A stretch of DNA of 64,000 nucleotides, from assembly GCF_047663525.1 (NCBI RefSeq), contig NC_092606.1:5330501-5394500 (forward strand). The letters are read 5' to 3'. Below are positions 38,733-48,849 of the stretch, piece after piece (the first letter of the stretch is position 1; every line of letters starts with the position of its first letter). The notes beneath the pieces are model-generated. The model was not told the origin of the DNA, ran no database searches, and saw only the letters and a program-made list of their open reading frames with translations. Position numbers and translations under genes: made by a program. The DNA comes from Anas platyrhynchos (taxonomy: Eukaryota > Chordata > Aves > Anseriformes > Anatidae).

Positions 38733-38875
38733 GGGGGCCGAGGGGGGGTCCAAAACCCCCTGAGTGAGTAACGCAGCGCGTCTGCGCTGGGAGCCGTGCT
38801 CCGGAGGCAGCCCTCACCGTGCGCCACCGCCGCCTTCCAGCCCTCAACGAACAATAAAACGCCGCGTCTTCAACC
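38733..38875 (+). terminator. SMG6: SMG6 3'UTR and poly(A) signal
   Basis: A canonical AATAAA lies at 38853-38858, about 120 bp after the stop codon. Cleavage is expected some 10-30 bp later. The UTR is very short for a gene of this size; a longer alternative UTR cannot be excluded. Confidence 0.75.
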
Positions 38876-41100
38876 ACCCCGGAATGGCCGTGCTGCGAAG
38901 GGGGTGTCCCCCCCCAACGCCCCGGGGGGGGCAGGCGAGCTGGGAAGGTCACGGCCCTGGATGGTTCACGCGGAGGCTGGGACGCTGAGGGTGCTGCCCG
39001 CCGGCCTTTCGGGAGGCGCTGGAGCAGAGCCGGAGAGCCCTGCTGCCCTCCGAGGGAAGCTTGGGGTGCGCCCGTGCCGGATCGCCAGCCTTTTGCTTTG
39101 GTTTGCTTGGTTGCAGAGAGAGCTCTCGAGTCGTGTGGGGTCGGTGTCGCCTCGGGTTTGGAGGGCAGCGACCGGGGGACACGACGGCGCAGACTTTTGG
39201 GATGGCTCGGTGTCGCTCAGCCCCACCAGCGAGGCTCCCCGGGGTGCCCCGGGCCTGCCCGCGCCCTTCGGGGGTGCCACGAACTTCAAGGGCAGCTCCC
39301 CCCCTGCCGGGTGCCCCGCTCTCGCCATCGTCCCTGCCCCAGCCTCCTTGTCCTGCACGTCCCCGGCAGCACCACGTCCCCTGTCCCCACCCCGCGGAGG
39401 GGGACGCTGCCTGCAGAGGTGCTCGTCCTCTCTCTGCTGCAGGGTTTTGCTTCTTGAGTTGCGTTTCAGCCGTCCCTGTAGGTTTGCTGCAGGTGTGCGC
39501 CCTGCCTGCTTTGCGGGGAGGGGGGCTTTGAACACCTCCGATCCCCCCCCCCAAGCTGCTTTCTGTCCTGCTCCCCTCCCACCCCACCATTACCTGTCCC
39601 TGCCCCGAGCCCCGTGTCCCCACACCGCTCCCTGCAGACACATTTTTCAGCCCAAGACTCGGCGTGAGCCCGACGAAACCCTCCGAGTCCCTGAGGACCC
39701 CAGGACGGGCTGCGCGATGGGGTCCCATGGCAGGTCCCATCCCAAGAGCCTGGGCAGCGCCTGGCCCCAAGGCCAGCTGTGGGGTCCCCTTTCGGGTCAC
39801 CCCAAGCCCCACAGGGACACAGGCACCTTGTCACAGGGCTCTGCACCTGCAGGTCCATCCCGCACCGGGTGGATTGGGGTGCTGCCGAGCCCCTCGGAGC
39901 CACGTTGTCACCAGCACCGTGGCACTGCAGACCCAGAAGCCACGAGGGAACGTTTTCCCATGAACTGGCACCCCCTGAGGCTCTGTCAAACCCCGGTCCC
40001 ATCAGCGGAGGGTGGGACTGACCCCCCAGGGCCACCACGGCCGTGGGAGGGAAGCGTCAAAGGTGGCAGAGGAAGCAGCAGGACCCAGCCCGACATTTTC
40101 CTTTCCTGCGTGGGTGGCTCGGACCTGGTGTGGAGCACGTTCGAGCAGGAAGCCCGCTGTCACCCCGTGCCGGCTGCCTGGCCCCATGGCGAGGACCAAA
40201 AGGGGGTCAGAGCCTCGGCAGAGCGTGGCCCTGTGGGGCAGCACCGCAGGCGGGCAGGATTTGTGCTCCTGTCCCTGCACCATACGAGTGCCACGGCCTC
40301 AACGCCGCTCACGGCAGTGCCTGGCAAAGGCTGGGCTCAGCTCAGGCACGGATCCTGCGCAGGACTTTGGGGTCGCCGAGCAGCGCAGGCGCTGGTGCCT
40401 GCAGGAGGGCGCACGGAGAGGTGGTGGGAGCAGCGAACATGAGCACCACGGCCCCGATTGATGAACGTGGGCGACGGCTCTGCCGTGGGGCCAGCCCACA
40501 CCTGCGCTCAGTGGACTTCACCTTCTCAAAGCTGTGTGTTTGAAAGGTTTGTTTCTAACAGTTTCACCCTGCGAGGCCACTCCTAGGTACGAGCAGCTCG
40601 GAGGGACGCGCAGCCCCGCTGGACGCCCACCCCGTGCCCTGGGACGCTGCGCGGAGAGAGCGGAGCCTGAGCGCGCCGGGGCCAGCCATGCCAGGCTGCC
40701 ACCCCGCTCCCCGTGGGGAGCCCGTTTCTCGGGGAGGCGGCCGCGTTTGGGTGATTTTGTCAAGTTGGTTTTAATCAGTTTTAGTATTAAACACTTGTCT
40801 GTGCAGCCCTGGTGTTCTGTTCTCTCTCGGCGGGCGCGTTGCGGCAGAGATTTGGGGCGGGGGGGACACCATGGAGGGGACGGCAGCGGGACCTGTCCCT
40901 GCTTGCAAGGATGTTGGTGGCTGTCCCATCCTGTCCTGTCCTGTCCTGCAGCTCACCCCATGAACCAAGGGGGCTCTGGGGCACACCAGGCAGAGCCCCT
41001 CACCTCCCTCCCACAGCCCCATGCCCCCCGGCTGTGGGGCAGCTCCACGGGCACGTCCCAGGTCCCCATCCCAGCCCCACGCGGCAGAGAAGGACGCGAG
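38876..41100. other. Tail-to-tail gap between SMG6 and HIC1
   Basis: This is GC-rich sequence between two convergent poly(A) signals. It carries long open frames (548 codons on + from 38796) with no recognisable domain, biased only by the lack of AT-rich stop codons. A short CCTGT repeat occurs near 40925-40949. No gene, RNA or transposon was recognised. Confidence 0.7.
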
Positions 41101-41104
41101 GCTT

Positions 41105-42872
41105 TGCGTGTTAATGTCACTTTATTGCTCGTTCCGTTTCGACTATAGAAAAAAGGGCGAGGAGCCCGTGTACAAATCGGACGTGATACAGACCCGGCCG
41201 GCCGCCCCGCAGGGCGCTTCCAGCTGTGCTTTGGGTGCAGCTGCTGCCGGTGCTTGGCCCCCCCTGAACGGGGCACGGGTGCCCCACGGCAGCTCCAGCC
41301 GGGTGCTGGTGAGCCCCAGGGGCACCCGGGCAGCCCGGCAGGGACCCAACCAGGCTCCCCCTGCCCATCCCCAGCTGGGAACGGGGACCTGGGGGGGGCC
41401 GAGGGGTGCGCCATGGGCAGGAGCAGCCAGCGCAGGCTAAGGCACAGTGGCTGCGAGGCTGGGGCCGGTCACTGCCCCGGGGCCTCGTGTGCAAAGGAGA
41501 GGAGGGGGCGCGGGGAGGGGAGAAGCTTCACATTAGCCCCAGGCAGAGGGGTCGTGGCCCGGGCCAGGGGTAAGGGAAGGGGGTCCGGACTCGGAGGGGG
41601 GCACCAAACAGAAGGCACAAGAGGGGTGCTGGGGCAGCGGGGGTGCCCCGTGGGGGCTCGGCCCCCTGTCAGTGCAGCCCAGCCCGGGGCAGCTCCGCGC
41701 CTCCCTCCCCAGGGCCACGCTTGGCTCTCCCCATGCAGCTCCCGGCCCCCCCTCGGCCCCTTCCCGTGGCCCCGCGCCTCCCCTGCCCACGTCCGCGTAG
41801 CTGACAAACCCGAGCGCTTTGTCTTTGTCATAAACTCCTGGCCCGGGCTCCCCCCCAAACCCGACCCGACCCAGCTGTGCTGGGGACGGGGATCTTTGGC
41901 AAAAAGAGGTGAGCGGCTGCCGGGCTCGCCCCCCACCCCAAGGACGGCGGCTCCCCGGCTGCCCCCGCGGGTCCCGCAGCCCCACGGGGCCCCGGGCATC
42001 CCTGATGGCGAGGCGCCTGCTGGGGCAGGGCGCAGGGGCTCAGTCTGTGACAGGCCCTGCCCCACCTCCCAAAAACACGGGGTGGCCGCCGAGCCGCGGG
42101 GTCAGGGCCGGGAGGTCAGTGCCGCTCCGGATCCAAGAGCATCGCCCGGCCACGGCCACGGCCACGGCACGGACCCGGCCGCCTTCCCTCCCACCCCGCG
42201 AAACCCTTCGGGCCCCTCCGTCAGTCCGTCCATCCCCAAGCTCCCCGGGGGGAGGCCGGCGTGCACCTCCCCGCCTTGCTCGCCGCTCCCGGAGGCCGCC
42301 GGCAGCTCGGAGGCATCGCTGCGGCTGCGATGGATCAGCTACTCACGGGCCCGCGGCGGTCGAGGCGGCACAGTCCGGGTCCCGTCGCAGCAGAGCCGAG
42401 CTCCGGCGGGTCCCGCCGCGGGGCCGGGGGGCTGCCAAGGGCGTCCCCGTCACCCCGGGGTGGGGGTAGAGACGGGGACGGCCCCGAGGTAAGGAGCGGG
42501 CTCATGTCCTCCAAAGCCTCGAGGCTCAGCCCGGCGTCACAGCTTGTGCTTCGCCTCCCGCCCCAGTCCCGGGAGCCGCCGCGGGGCTCGGCGGTGGCGG
42601 CGAGGGGGGCGGCCGAGCCACGAGGGCAGTCCCTGAATTATCGGCTGCTCCCAGGCGAGCTGGGGCGCCCGGCGCTCTTCGCAGGACACGCCATCCAGCC
42701 GGCCCGGGGCAGCTCTCATGGGACCTTCTGCTACGAGCGAGTTCTCCGGGGCCGGCGGCAGCGCCGGGGGCCGAGCACCCGCCACCTCCGCCCCCCAGCT
42801 CCATGCGGGGAGGCAGGAGCACGGGGAACCCCACGGGCCCCCCGGCCGGGCCGGTGCGGCCCCCGGCGGGCG
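41105..42872 (-). terminator. HIC1: HIC1 3'UTR and poly(A) signal
   Basis: On the - strand AATAAA is at 41126-41121, about 1.75 kb after the HIC1 stop codon. No earlier canonical signal was seen between them, so the UTR probably spans this whole interval. It is extremely GC-rich except for a short AT-richer patch near 41800-41850. Confidence 0.7.
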
Positions 42873-44798
42873 CTAGGGGGGCGAGTAGCGCTCTATGGTC
42901 CGGGCGGCGTCGGCGTGGAGGTGCGGAGCCTGCGCCAGCACCTCGGCCGCCTTGTCCTGGCTCAGCCCCAGGTGCTCGGCCGTGAACTTGGCCAACGGGT
43001 AGAGGCTCTCCATGGCCTTGGGGTCGCTGAGGAAGTGCGAGGTGTGGGAGAGCAGCTCGGCCGCCTTCTCCTGCTTGAGCCCCAGCTGGTCGGCGGTGAG
43101 CCGGGCCATGGCGTAGACGCTGTCGGGGAAGTCCAGCTTGGCTTTGCCATCGGGGCCGGCCGCGTGCATCTTCATGTGGCTGATGAGGTTGCGCTGCTGG
43201 GCGAACTTCCCGCCGCACACCTGGCACTCGTAGGGCTTCTCGCCCGAGTGGATGCGCATGTGCTCGGTCAGGCGGTACTGGCGCGTGAAGCGCATCCCGC
43301 AGGCGTCGCAGGCGAAGGGCTTGAGGCCGAGGTGGCTGCGCATGTGGCGGGTCATGGTGCCGCGCTGCGTGAACTTCTTGCCGCAGATGGTGCAGGGGTA
43401 CGGCCGCGTCAGCCAGTGCGTCTTCTCGTGCTGCCGCAGCGTGGCCGGGTCCTTGTAGGACTTGTCGCAGGACGAGCAGCGGTAGGGCCGCAGGATGTCA
43501 CCCAGCCCCGGGCCACCCTTGTCCAGGAAGGGCACGGCCTGCTCCGCCGCCGCCTTGTGATACAGCTCCTCTTCGTTGTGGGCCTCCACGTGGGCGTTGA
43601 GCTGCTCTGAGCTGGGGAAGCCCTTGCCGCAAGGGATGCAGACGTACAGGTTGTCGCCCAGGCTCTCCGGCTCGTAGCCCAGGTGGTTGCAGTAGCGGTC
43701 CAGCGCGTCGCCGGGCGAGGGCCCCTCGCTGCTGCCCGTGTCCTCGCTCGTGCTGTTATCAGGCTCCAGGTCGTTGCTCTCCACGCTGGGGTACCGGGGC
43801 TGCGGCGCCGCGGGCGGCGACTCGGCCTTTTCCTCCCGCTCCAGCTCCTTCTCCGCCTCCCCCTCGTCCAGGTAGGGGCCCAGGGGCTCGTGCTTCATCC
43901 AGCGGTACATCAGCTCGCGCCCATCACCACGGGGCAGGGGGGGCTCAGCGCAGGGCGGCGTGCTGCGGAAGGGGTCGGCGGCGTGAGGGTGCCCCCCCGG
44001 CTCTCCGCCCGGCGGCGAGTCCTTGTAGGAGGCGGGGTGGCCGGCCAGGAGGCCGGCGCTGACCGGGGGGCTGTCGTGCCGCGGGGGCAGCGAGGGCTCG
44101 CGGGGCTCGCCGGGCAGCAGGCGGTCGGTGGGCAGGAGCTGGGCGGAGGGGCCGGTGGGGCTCTTCTTGGAGAGGTCGAGGCCGCAGGGCGGCGAGCAGT
44201 GGCGCTCGGGCGGGCACAGCCCGTGGGGGTGCAGGGGGGTGCCCTGCGAGGCCGAGGCGTAGAGCTCCCCGCACTGCGTGTTGAGCGGCGCCGCCGGCTC
44301 CACGGGCGGCAGGTCCACGGGCCGCGGCGTCCCCGAGTAGCAGGCCTGGATGACCGGCGTGGCGGCGCGCAGCCCCCGGCCCAGCTTGTAGGGCGCGTAG
44401 CCCCCGCGCAGGTGGCAGTACTTGCCGCTGCGCTTCAGCTTCTTCTTGCAAAGCGCCACCAGGCCGGGGATCTGGAGGTAGCTGGCGGCGGCCAGCACGG
44501 CGCCCAGGCTCTGCTCGCCTCCCGGCTCGCACTCGGCCAGGCGGCCGGTGTAGATGAAGTCGAGGATGAGGCGGAAGATGCCGGGGCTCACCATCTCGTG
44601 GTCCAGGTTGAGCAGGTTGTCGTGCACCACCAGCGACTTGAGGTAGGCGCTGCTGGCCGCCAGGATGTTCTTGTGCGCGCGGAAGAGCGCGTTCTGCACC
44701 ACGATGATCACGTCGCACAGGAAGCCCTTGGTGCGCTGCGTGTTCAGCTGCAGCAGCAGCTGCCGCGAGTGGCTCGGCACCTCCATGGCGTCCAGCAT
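42873..44798 (-). CDS. HIC1: HIC1, BTB/zinc-finger transcriptional repressor
   Basis: HIC1 is a sequence-specific nuclear repressor that recruits CtBP and other corepressors; the avian orthologue was described as gamma-FBP. The single open exon gives 641 aa from MLDAMEVPSHSRQLLLQ. A BTB/POZ domain spans about residues 17-122 (FLCDVIIVVQNALFRAHKN). The CtBP-binding motif GLDLSKK is at 206-212. MKHEP at 301-305 matches the SUMO/acetyl switch site of human HIC1. There are five C2H2 fingers: one isolated (C387, C390, H403, H407), then four in tandem starting at C441, C469, C497 and C525. A conserved tail rich in KAAELL/KAAEVL repeats ends RTIERYSPP. The human equivalent form is about 714 aa; the difference lies in the low-complexity linker. 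The start is chosen by homology; a splice acceptor lies 20 bp upstream, so an in-frame extension from an upstream exon is possible. Confidence 0.98.
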   Translation of the reverse strand: MLDAMEVPSHSRQLLLQLNTQRTKGFLCDVIIVVQNALFRAHKNILAASSAYLKSLVVHDNLLNLDHEMVSPGIFRLILDFIYTGRLAECEPGGEQSLGAVLAAASYLQIPGLVALCKKKLKRSGKYCHLRGGYAPYKLGRGLRAATPVIQACYSGTPRPVDLPPVEPAAPLNTQCGELYASASQGTPLHPHGLCPPERHCSPPCGLDLSKKSPTGPSAQLLPTDRLLPGEPREPSLPPRHDSPPVSAGLLAGHPASYKDSPPGGEPGGHPHAADPFRSTPPCAEPPLPRGDGRELMYRWMKHEPLGPYLDEGEAEKELEREEKAESPPAAPQPRYPSVESNDLEPDNSTSEDTGSSEGPSPGDALDRYCNHLGYEPESLGDNLYVCIPCGKGFPSSEQLNAHVEAHNEEELYHKAAAEQAVPFLDKGGPGLGDILRPYRCSSCDKSYKDPATLRQHEKTHWLTRPYPCTICGKKFTQRGTMTRHMRSHLGLKPFACDACGMRFTRQYRLTEHMRIHSGEKPYECQVCGGKFAQQRNLISHMKMHAAGPDGKAKLDFPDSVYAMARLTADQLGLKQEKAAELLSHTSHFLSDPKAMESLYPLAKFTAEHLGLSQDKAAEVLAQAPHLHADAARTIERYSPP

Positions 44799-44820
44799 CG
44801 CGCTCCTCGCCCGCCGCCCT
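44799..44820 (-). promoter_or_regulatory. HIC1: HIC1 exon 2 splice acceptor and 5'UTR piece
   Basis: Reading the - strand, TGTTGCAG ends at 44819 and is followed by 20 bp (GGCGGCGGGCGAGGAGCGCG) before the ATG at 44798-44796. This places the coding exon downstream of a non-coding (or partly coding) first exon, as in mammals, where several alternative first exons splice to one coding exon. Confidence 0.75.
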
Positions 44821-45694
44821 GCAACACACGGCCCCCGTCAGCTCTCCGCCGCCAGCCCCGCGCGCCCCCGCTCGGGCGCACGGCCCACGGGTTAGGGGTG
44901 TGGGGGGGGAGCTCGGCCACCACGTCGGGGGGCTCAGCCCACGCGTGGATTGAGGGGGGGGGCTCAGCCAGCACCTCGGGGGTCCGGGGGGGCTCAGCCC
45001 CAGCCCCAGCCCTAGCCCCGGCCCCTCTCTCGCCGCCGCGTCCCGGCCGCTCTGCGCGCCGCCTCGCCCGTTGCCACCGCTTATATCGGGGCTCGCTTCT
45101 CGCCGGCCGGGGGGGCGGGGAAGGGGGTTAAAACCCCCGGAGGCATTTTTGGAGAAAGTGACATCACCCGCGGCAGCTTCCAGCACCGCGCCGCGCCCCG
45201 GCCCCGCCGCCCCGGCAGCGCCCCGGCCCCCAGCTCCCACCTGCCGGCCCCACCGGAGGAGATGGACGGGGGGTACGGAGGGAAGTGGATGGGGGGGGGA
45301 GGAGGAAAAATGCCCGACCCGGTGCCCCCCCGAGCAGCGGGGAAAACCGGAGCGGGGCCCGCCCGCCCCCCCGGGGCCGCCTCTCGCCGTTACCTGCGCC
45401 GCGCCGCTGCCCCGGCTCCCCGCGGCGCCTCCCCGGCTCTTATGCGCCCCGGTCCCGGGAGGCGGCCGGCCGTGCCCCCGGCGCCCCCCGCCCCCGTTTC
45501 CTTTCGCCCCCCCGCGAGGTGAGCGGGGGGACGGCCGGGGAGAGAGGAGAGGGGGGCGCGGGGCGGGGGGGTGAGGGGGATGCAGGGTGTGGGGGGGACA
45601 GACCGGGACCTCCCCTCCCCGCCTCCCCTCCGGTGCCGGTCCCCCCCTCCCCTCCCCACTCCCCGCCGCGGTGGGTGCCGCCGAGCGGGGCCGG

Positions 45695-45738
45695 TTTTTT
45701 TTTTTTTTTTCCCCTTTTTTTAATTTTTTTTTTTTTTT
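45695..45738. repeat. T-rich tract in HIC1 5' region
   Basis: Three runs of T are split by CCCC and AA. On the HIC1 strand it is an A-rich tract starting right after the donor at 45740. Confidence 0.9.
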
Positions 45739-45740
45739 AC

Positions 45741-45792
45741 CTGGGCGTCCGGTGGCCTCCGCCAACCAGCCGAGGTCTCGGTGGACTCTCAT
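45741..45792 (-). CDS. Candidate alternative HIC1 first coding exon
   Basis: An ATG at 45792-45790 opens 17 codons beginning MRVHRDLGWLAEATGRP, ending with one spare base at GCCCAG|GTAAAA. Spliced to the HIC1 acceptor at 44819, that base plus the 20-bp leader makes seven codons without a stop and enters the HIC1 frame. The result is a 24-residue extension. Human HIC1 also has an isoform with an N-terminal extension, although I see no similarity between the two. This is a prediction from frame and splice signals only. Confidence 0.3.
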
Positions 45793-46073
45793 GGCTCAGC
45801 CCCGGGGGGGGCGCCGCCGGGCGCTGCCCTCCGCCCGCCGCCGCCGCTCCATGCCCGGCGCTCCCGGCCGCCCGTGCGCCCCTCGGAGCGGGCGGCGGCG
45901 GCGGCGGCGGCTCCTCGGGGCTCCCGGCGCCGCCAGCTCGGAGGTGAAACCCGGGCTGCGAACTCCCCCTGACCCCGGCCTGAACTCCGCGCAGCGCCGC
46001 TGGCTGTTAAAGGGACGGCGGGAGGTTTCCTCCTCCCCTCCCCGGGCGGGGCACGCCAAAGCCGGGCCCCCCC

Positions 46074-46118
46074 CCTCCTCCTCCTCCTCCTCCTTCTTCT
46101 CCTCCTCCTCCTCCTCCT
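46074..46118. repeat. (TCC)n / (CTC)n microsatellite
   Basis: About 45 bp of TCC repeats, with a TTCTTC interruption, lie in the CpG island upstream of HIC1. Confidence 0.9.
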
Positions 46119-46699
46119 TTCTCCGAGCCCTCTTTCCCCCTCCGCCCCGGCGGGAGCGGGAGAAACGGCGGCGCCGCCTCCCGCCCGCTCCCACCGCCCC
46201 TTCGGGGCTCCCGCTCCTCGGGGGGCGCAAAGGGAAGGGATGGGGGGGACCCTCTTTACCCGGACCCACCGAGGTGAATCCCCCCGGGGGTGGTCTCCCG
46301 ACCCCCGTTCCCTTTCTCTGGGTCCTCTCCCGGGCTCCCCTTTTTCCCTTCCCATCACCAGGTGAGCCCCGACGGCGCGGCCGCAGCGCCCCGACGGCAC
46401 CTACCCCGCGGCTCCCCCGGCGCCGCCGCTGCCTCCCTGCCCGCGGCCCGGCTCCGTTCGTGGGGCGCCATCTAGCGGCCCCCGCCGCGCTCCGCCCCCG
46501 CCGTCGGGGCTCGGAAAGGGCCTGGGGGGGGGGGGAAGAGGACGGGAGGGGGGACCGGGAGGAGAAGGAGGGGACGCAGGGGAGTGGGGGGGGGGGACAC
46601 ACACCCGTGGCTCCTCCCCGTGCAGGTGCGCGGCCGCCCCGACGGGGCGTCCCGTGGTGGCGGCGGGGCTGGGTTTTGGGGAGGAGGGTGGAGGGTGGT

Positions 46700-48180
46700 T
46701 GTTGTTTTTTTTTATTAAGCACCCCCCCCCGTGCTACCCCGCTGTCCCCCCCCCCCCGCCACCTCCGGTGCTGCCTTGGAAGGAAGGGTGGCCCCCGGTG
46801 GGACACCTCGACGTGACCCCCCCCTCCGCCTTCTTCTTCCTTTCTCAGGGGCGCCCCGCAAGGAAAAGCCGTCGGGGGGGTGCCGGGGTGTGGAGGGGGG
46901 CTCAGCCGGCCCTGATTTGCCGCTGATGGAGGGGGGGAGCACGAAGGGGGGGGGCACAGCCCTGGCGCCCAGATGTGCGGCAGCAGCGGTGGCGGCTTGG
47001 GGTGGGCCGGGGGGGCTGCGGCGGGGCGGGGAGAGGAGGAGCGGGGGGAGGGAGGGGGCAACACCCTCACCTCGTGTCGTCCCCCCCCCGCCTCCTTCCG
47101 CACCGAAATATCTGCTTGCTGGGCCGGGGGGGGGGGGCGCAGCCCGGCTGCCCCCGACCGCAGGCGCTGCCTCTCGCTTCGCTCTTTCGCTTCTCCTTTC
47201 TCACGGCCGCAGCCGCTTGCGCAAGCCCCGGGGCCGCAGCTTCCACGGCCGCGGCACCTCCAGGGGGGCTGGGGGCACCCCACCGCCAGGGCTGGGTGCC
47301 CCCAGCATCGGCCACCCCCCCCTCCCCGATTTTGGGGGTCTCCCCCCTGGGCTCTTGGGGAGCAGGAGCTGGCGCTGGGGCCCCGCAGTGGTGGCCTCGG
47401 CGCTGTCCCCAGCGCGAATTTGGTGCTCGGGGACGAATTTGGGGACGGGCACTGCCACGCGTGTGGCTGCTCCCCAAAAACGCCCTCGGGGGGTCAGCAT
47501 CACCGGCAGCTCGGCCACGGGCACCCACGGAGCCGGGACGCCCCGCTCGGGCTGGGGCCACCACCCCGGGACCTGGGCACGGGGGCACGGCCCGAGGGGA
47601 CCCTGCAGCGGGCACGGCGCAGGGGAGGACCCCGCACCCCAAATCCCTCCCCGGTCCCCATCCTGGGCTCGCACCGCCAGGATGCTGGGAGCGGGACGAA
47701 GGCGAACAAACGTCGGTGCAGAGCCGGGGTTTAATCTCAGCTCCCCGGGCACTAATTTCCCTCTTTTTTTTTTTTTTTTCTTTTTTTACTTTTTTTTTCC
47801 TTTTTTTTTTTTCCTTTTTTTTTTTTTTTCCTGTTCAATTAACGGCTGGAAGTGTTTCAGGTTCTGGCAGGGAGCTCTGGACGTCGCTGTGAGCGATGGC
47901 TCCCGCGGGCTCCGTCCGGGTAATTTACGGGGCTGAGCTGCATAAATCACGGCAGCCCAGCGGCTCCCAGACAGCTCCCCCCCCGGGGGCCGGCCGGGAC
48001 CCAGGGCTGCCCCAGCTACCTGCTGAGTGATGCTGAGCCCCCGGGGCACAAACCCGGAGCAGGGAGCGCGGAACCTGCAACCTCCCCACCCTCTGCGCCT
48101 CCTCACCCATCGCCCAGGGGCTGGGGCAGGTGGGGAGTGAGGAGGGGGGGGGGGCGCACTGAAGGACCCCTCCTGTCCCC
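46700..48180. other. GC-rich intergenic DNA upstream of HIC1
   Basis: This stretch is GC-rich with poly-C and poly-G runs. It has an isolated T/C tract of about 70 bp at 47764-47832. Long open frames occur on both strands but are low-complexity. A - strand donor-like CGAG|GTGAGG near 47064 could belong to a distal HIC1 first exon, but there is no independent support. Confidence 0.55.
47764..47832. repeat. T-rich pyrimidine tract
   Basis: About 69 bp of T runs are interrupted by C or AC. There is no target-site duplication or body of a retroelement visible next to it. Confidence 0.9.
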
Positions 48181-48185
48181 CCGGC

Positions 48186-48480
48186 CGCATCCTTGCACGA
48201 GTGGCTGCGGGAGGAGGCAGCGCGGGCGCCCAGGAGCGCGCAGGAAAAGGGGCATTTTCGCCTCAATGTGCTGAGCAGATTGGAAACAGCTCTGCTGAAG
48301 TCATTGGCTCTGTTGGGAGGTCTGCGCTGGAGTGTCTCCCGCCCCGTGCCCCCTCCCCACGATCAATCACGGCGCAGCAAATTAGCCCAGATGCTGGGAG
48401 ATTCGGTTCAAATCCAGCTGTGGTTTGGATCGCGCTCGCATGCCTGGCTTCATGTGGGACCTGGGCTTTTGGACAGGATA
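48186..48480. promoter_or_regulatory. Candidate regulatory element upstream of HIC1
   Basis: This block has balanced composition between GC-rich flanks. It carries a perfect PBX-type ATCAATCA at 48362-48369, AAATTAG at 48379-48385 and several E-box-like and CAGCTG motifs. It lies about 3.4 kb 5' of the HIC1 coding exon. The function is inferred from composition and motifs alone. Confidence 0.35.
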
Positions 48481-48849
48481 CAGCCCCCCGGTCTCCGCAG
48501 GGCCCTGTTTCCCAGCGCAGCCTCTCCCCGAAGCCCACACACATGTGTTCCATTAGGGCGCCTTGGCCAGCCGGGCCGCATCCGGCACCGCCAGGAGCCT
48601 GGAGCCCCCGCTGGCAGCTCGCACTTCATTTCGCCGGCGGTGCCGGGGGCACGGCAGCCCCCCCTGCGTGGCCCCCGCCTGGCCCTGGCCCTCGTAGGGG
48701 GGCTGAGAGAACCCCCCCGGCATCGCCAGGCTGAGGCCGGGAAACTCGTGACAGTGATGAGCAGCTCCCAGTGGTGGAGCTGAGGGTTTGGGGCTGCCTC
48801 GTGGCCGAGCCGAGCCCCACCAGGTGCTCCTAACGTGCCCGGTGCACCC

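Larger units (their letters stand above)
44900..46700 (-). promoter_or_regulatory. HIC1: HIC1 CpG-island promoter region
   Basis: The region is dense in CpG and C-rich. On the - strand a TATA-like ATATAAG lies at 45086-45080, which would put a start near 45050. Good - strand donors are GCGCAG|GTAACG (exon end 45394), GCCCAG|GTAAAA (45741) and a weaker GAG|GTGCTG (about 44973). Mammalian HIC1 uses one TATA promoter and one GC-rich promoter with alternative first exons. The layout here is compatible, but which donor belongs to which start cannot be settled by eye. It also contains a T-rich tract (45695-45738) and a TCC repeat (46074-46118). Confidence 0.55.

Noticed and set aside
38796..40442. 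548-codon open frame on + between SMG6 and HIC1
   Set aside because: It has no recognisable domain, is Pro/Gly/Ala/Arg-rich, overlaps the SMG6 poly(A) site and has equally long frames on the other strand. GC-rich DNA lacks stop codons.
43683..45792. Long open frames antisense to, and in another frame of, HIC1 (482 and 615 codons)
   Set aside because: They are shadows of the strongly biased HIC1 coding exon. The HIC1 frame has five intact zinc fingers and a BTB domain.
45587..47283. Open frames of 409 and 495 codons on opposite strands
   Set aside because: They are low-complexity translations of CpG-island and TCC-repeat DNA, overlapping each other.
47764..47832. T-rich tract as the tail of a retroposed gene copy on the - strand
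   Set aside because: No gene-like body or target-site duplication is visible next to it.
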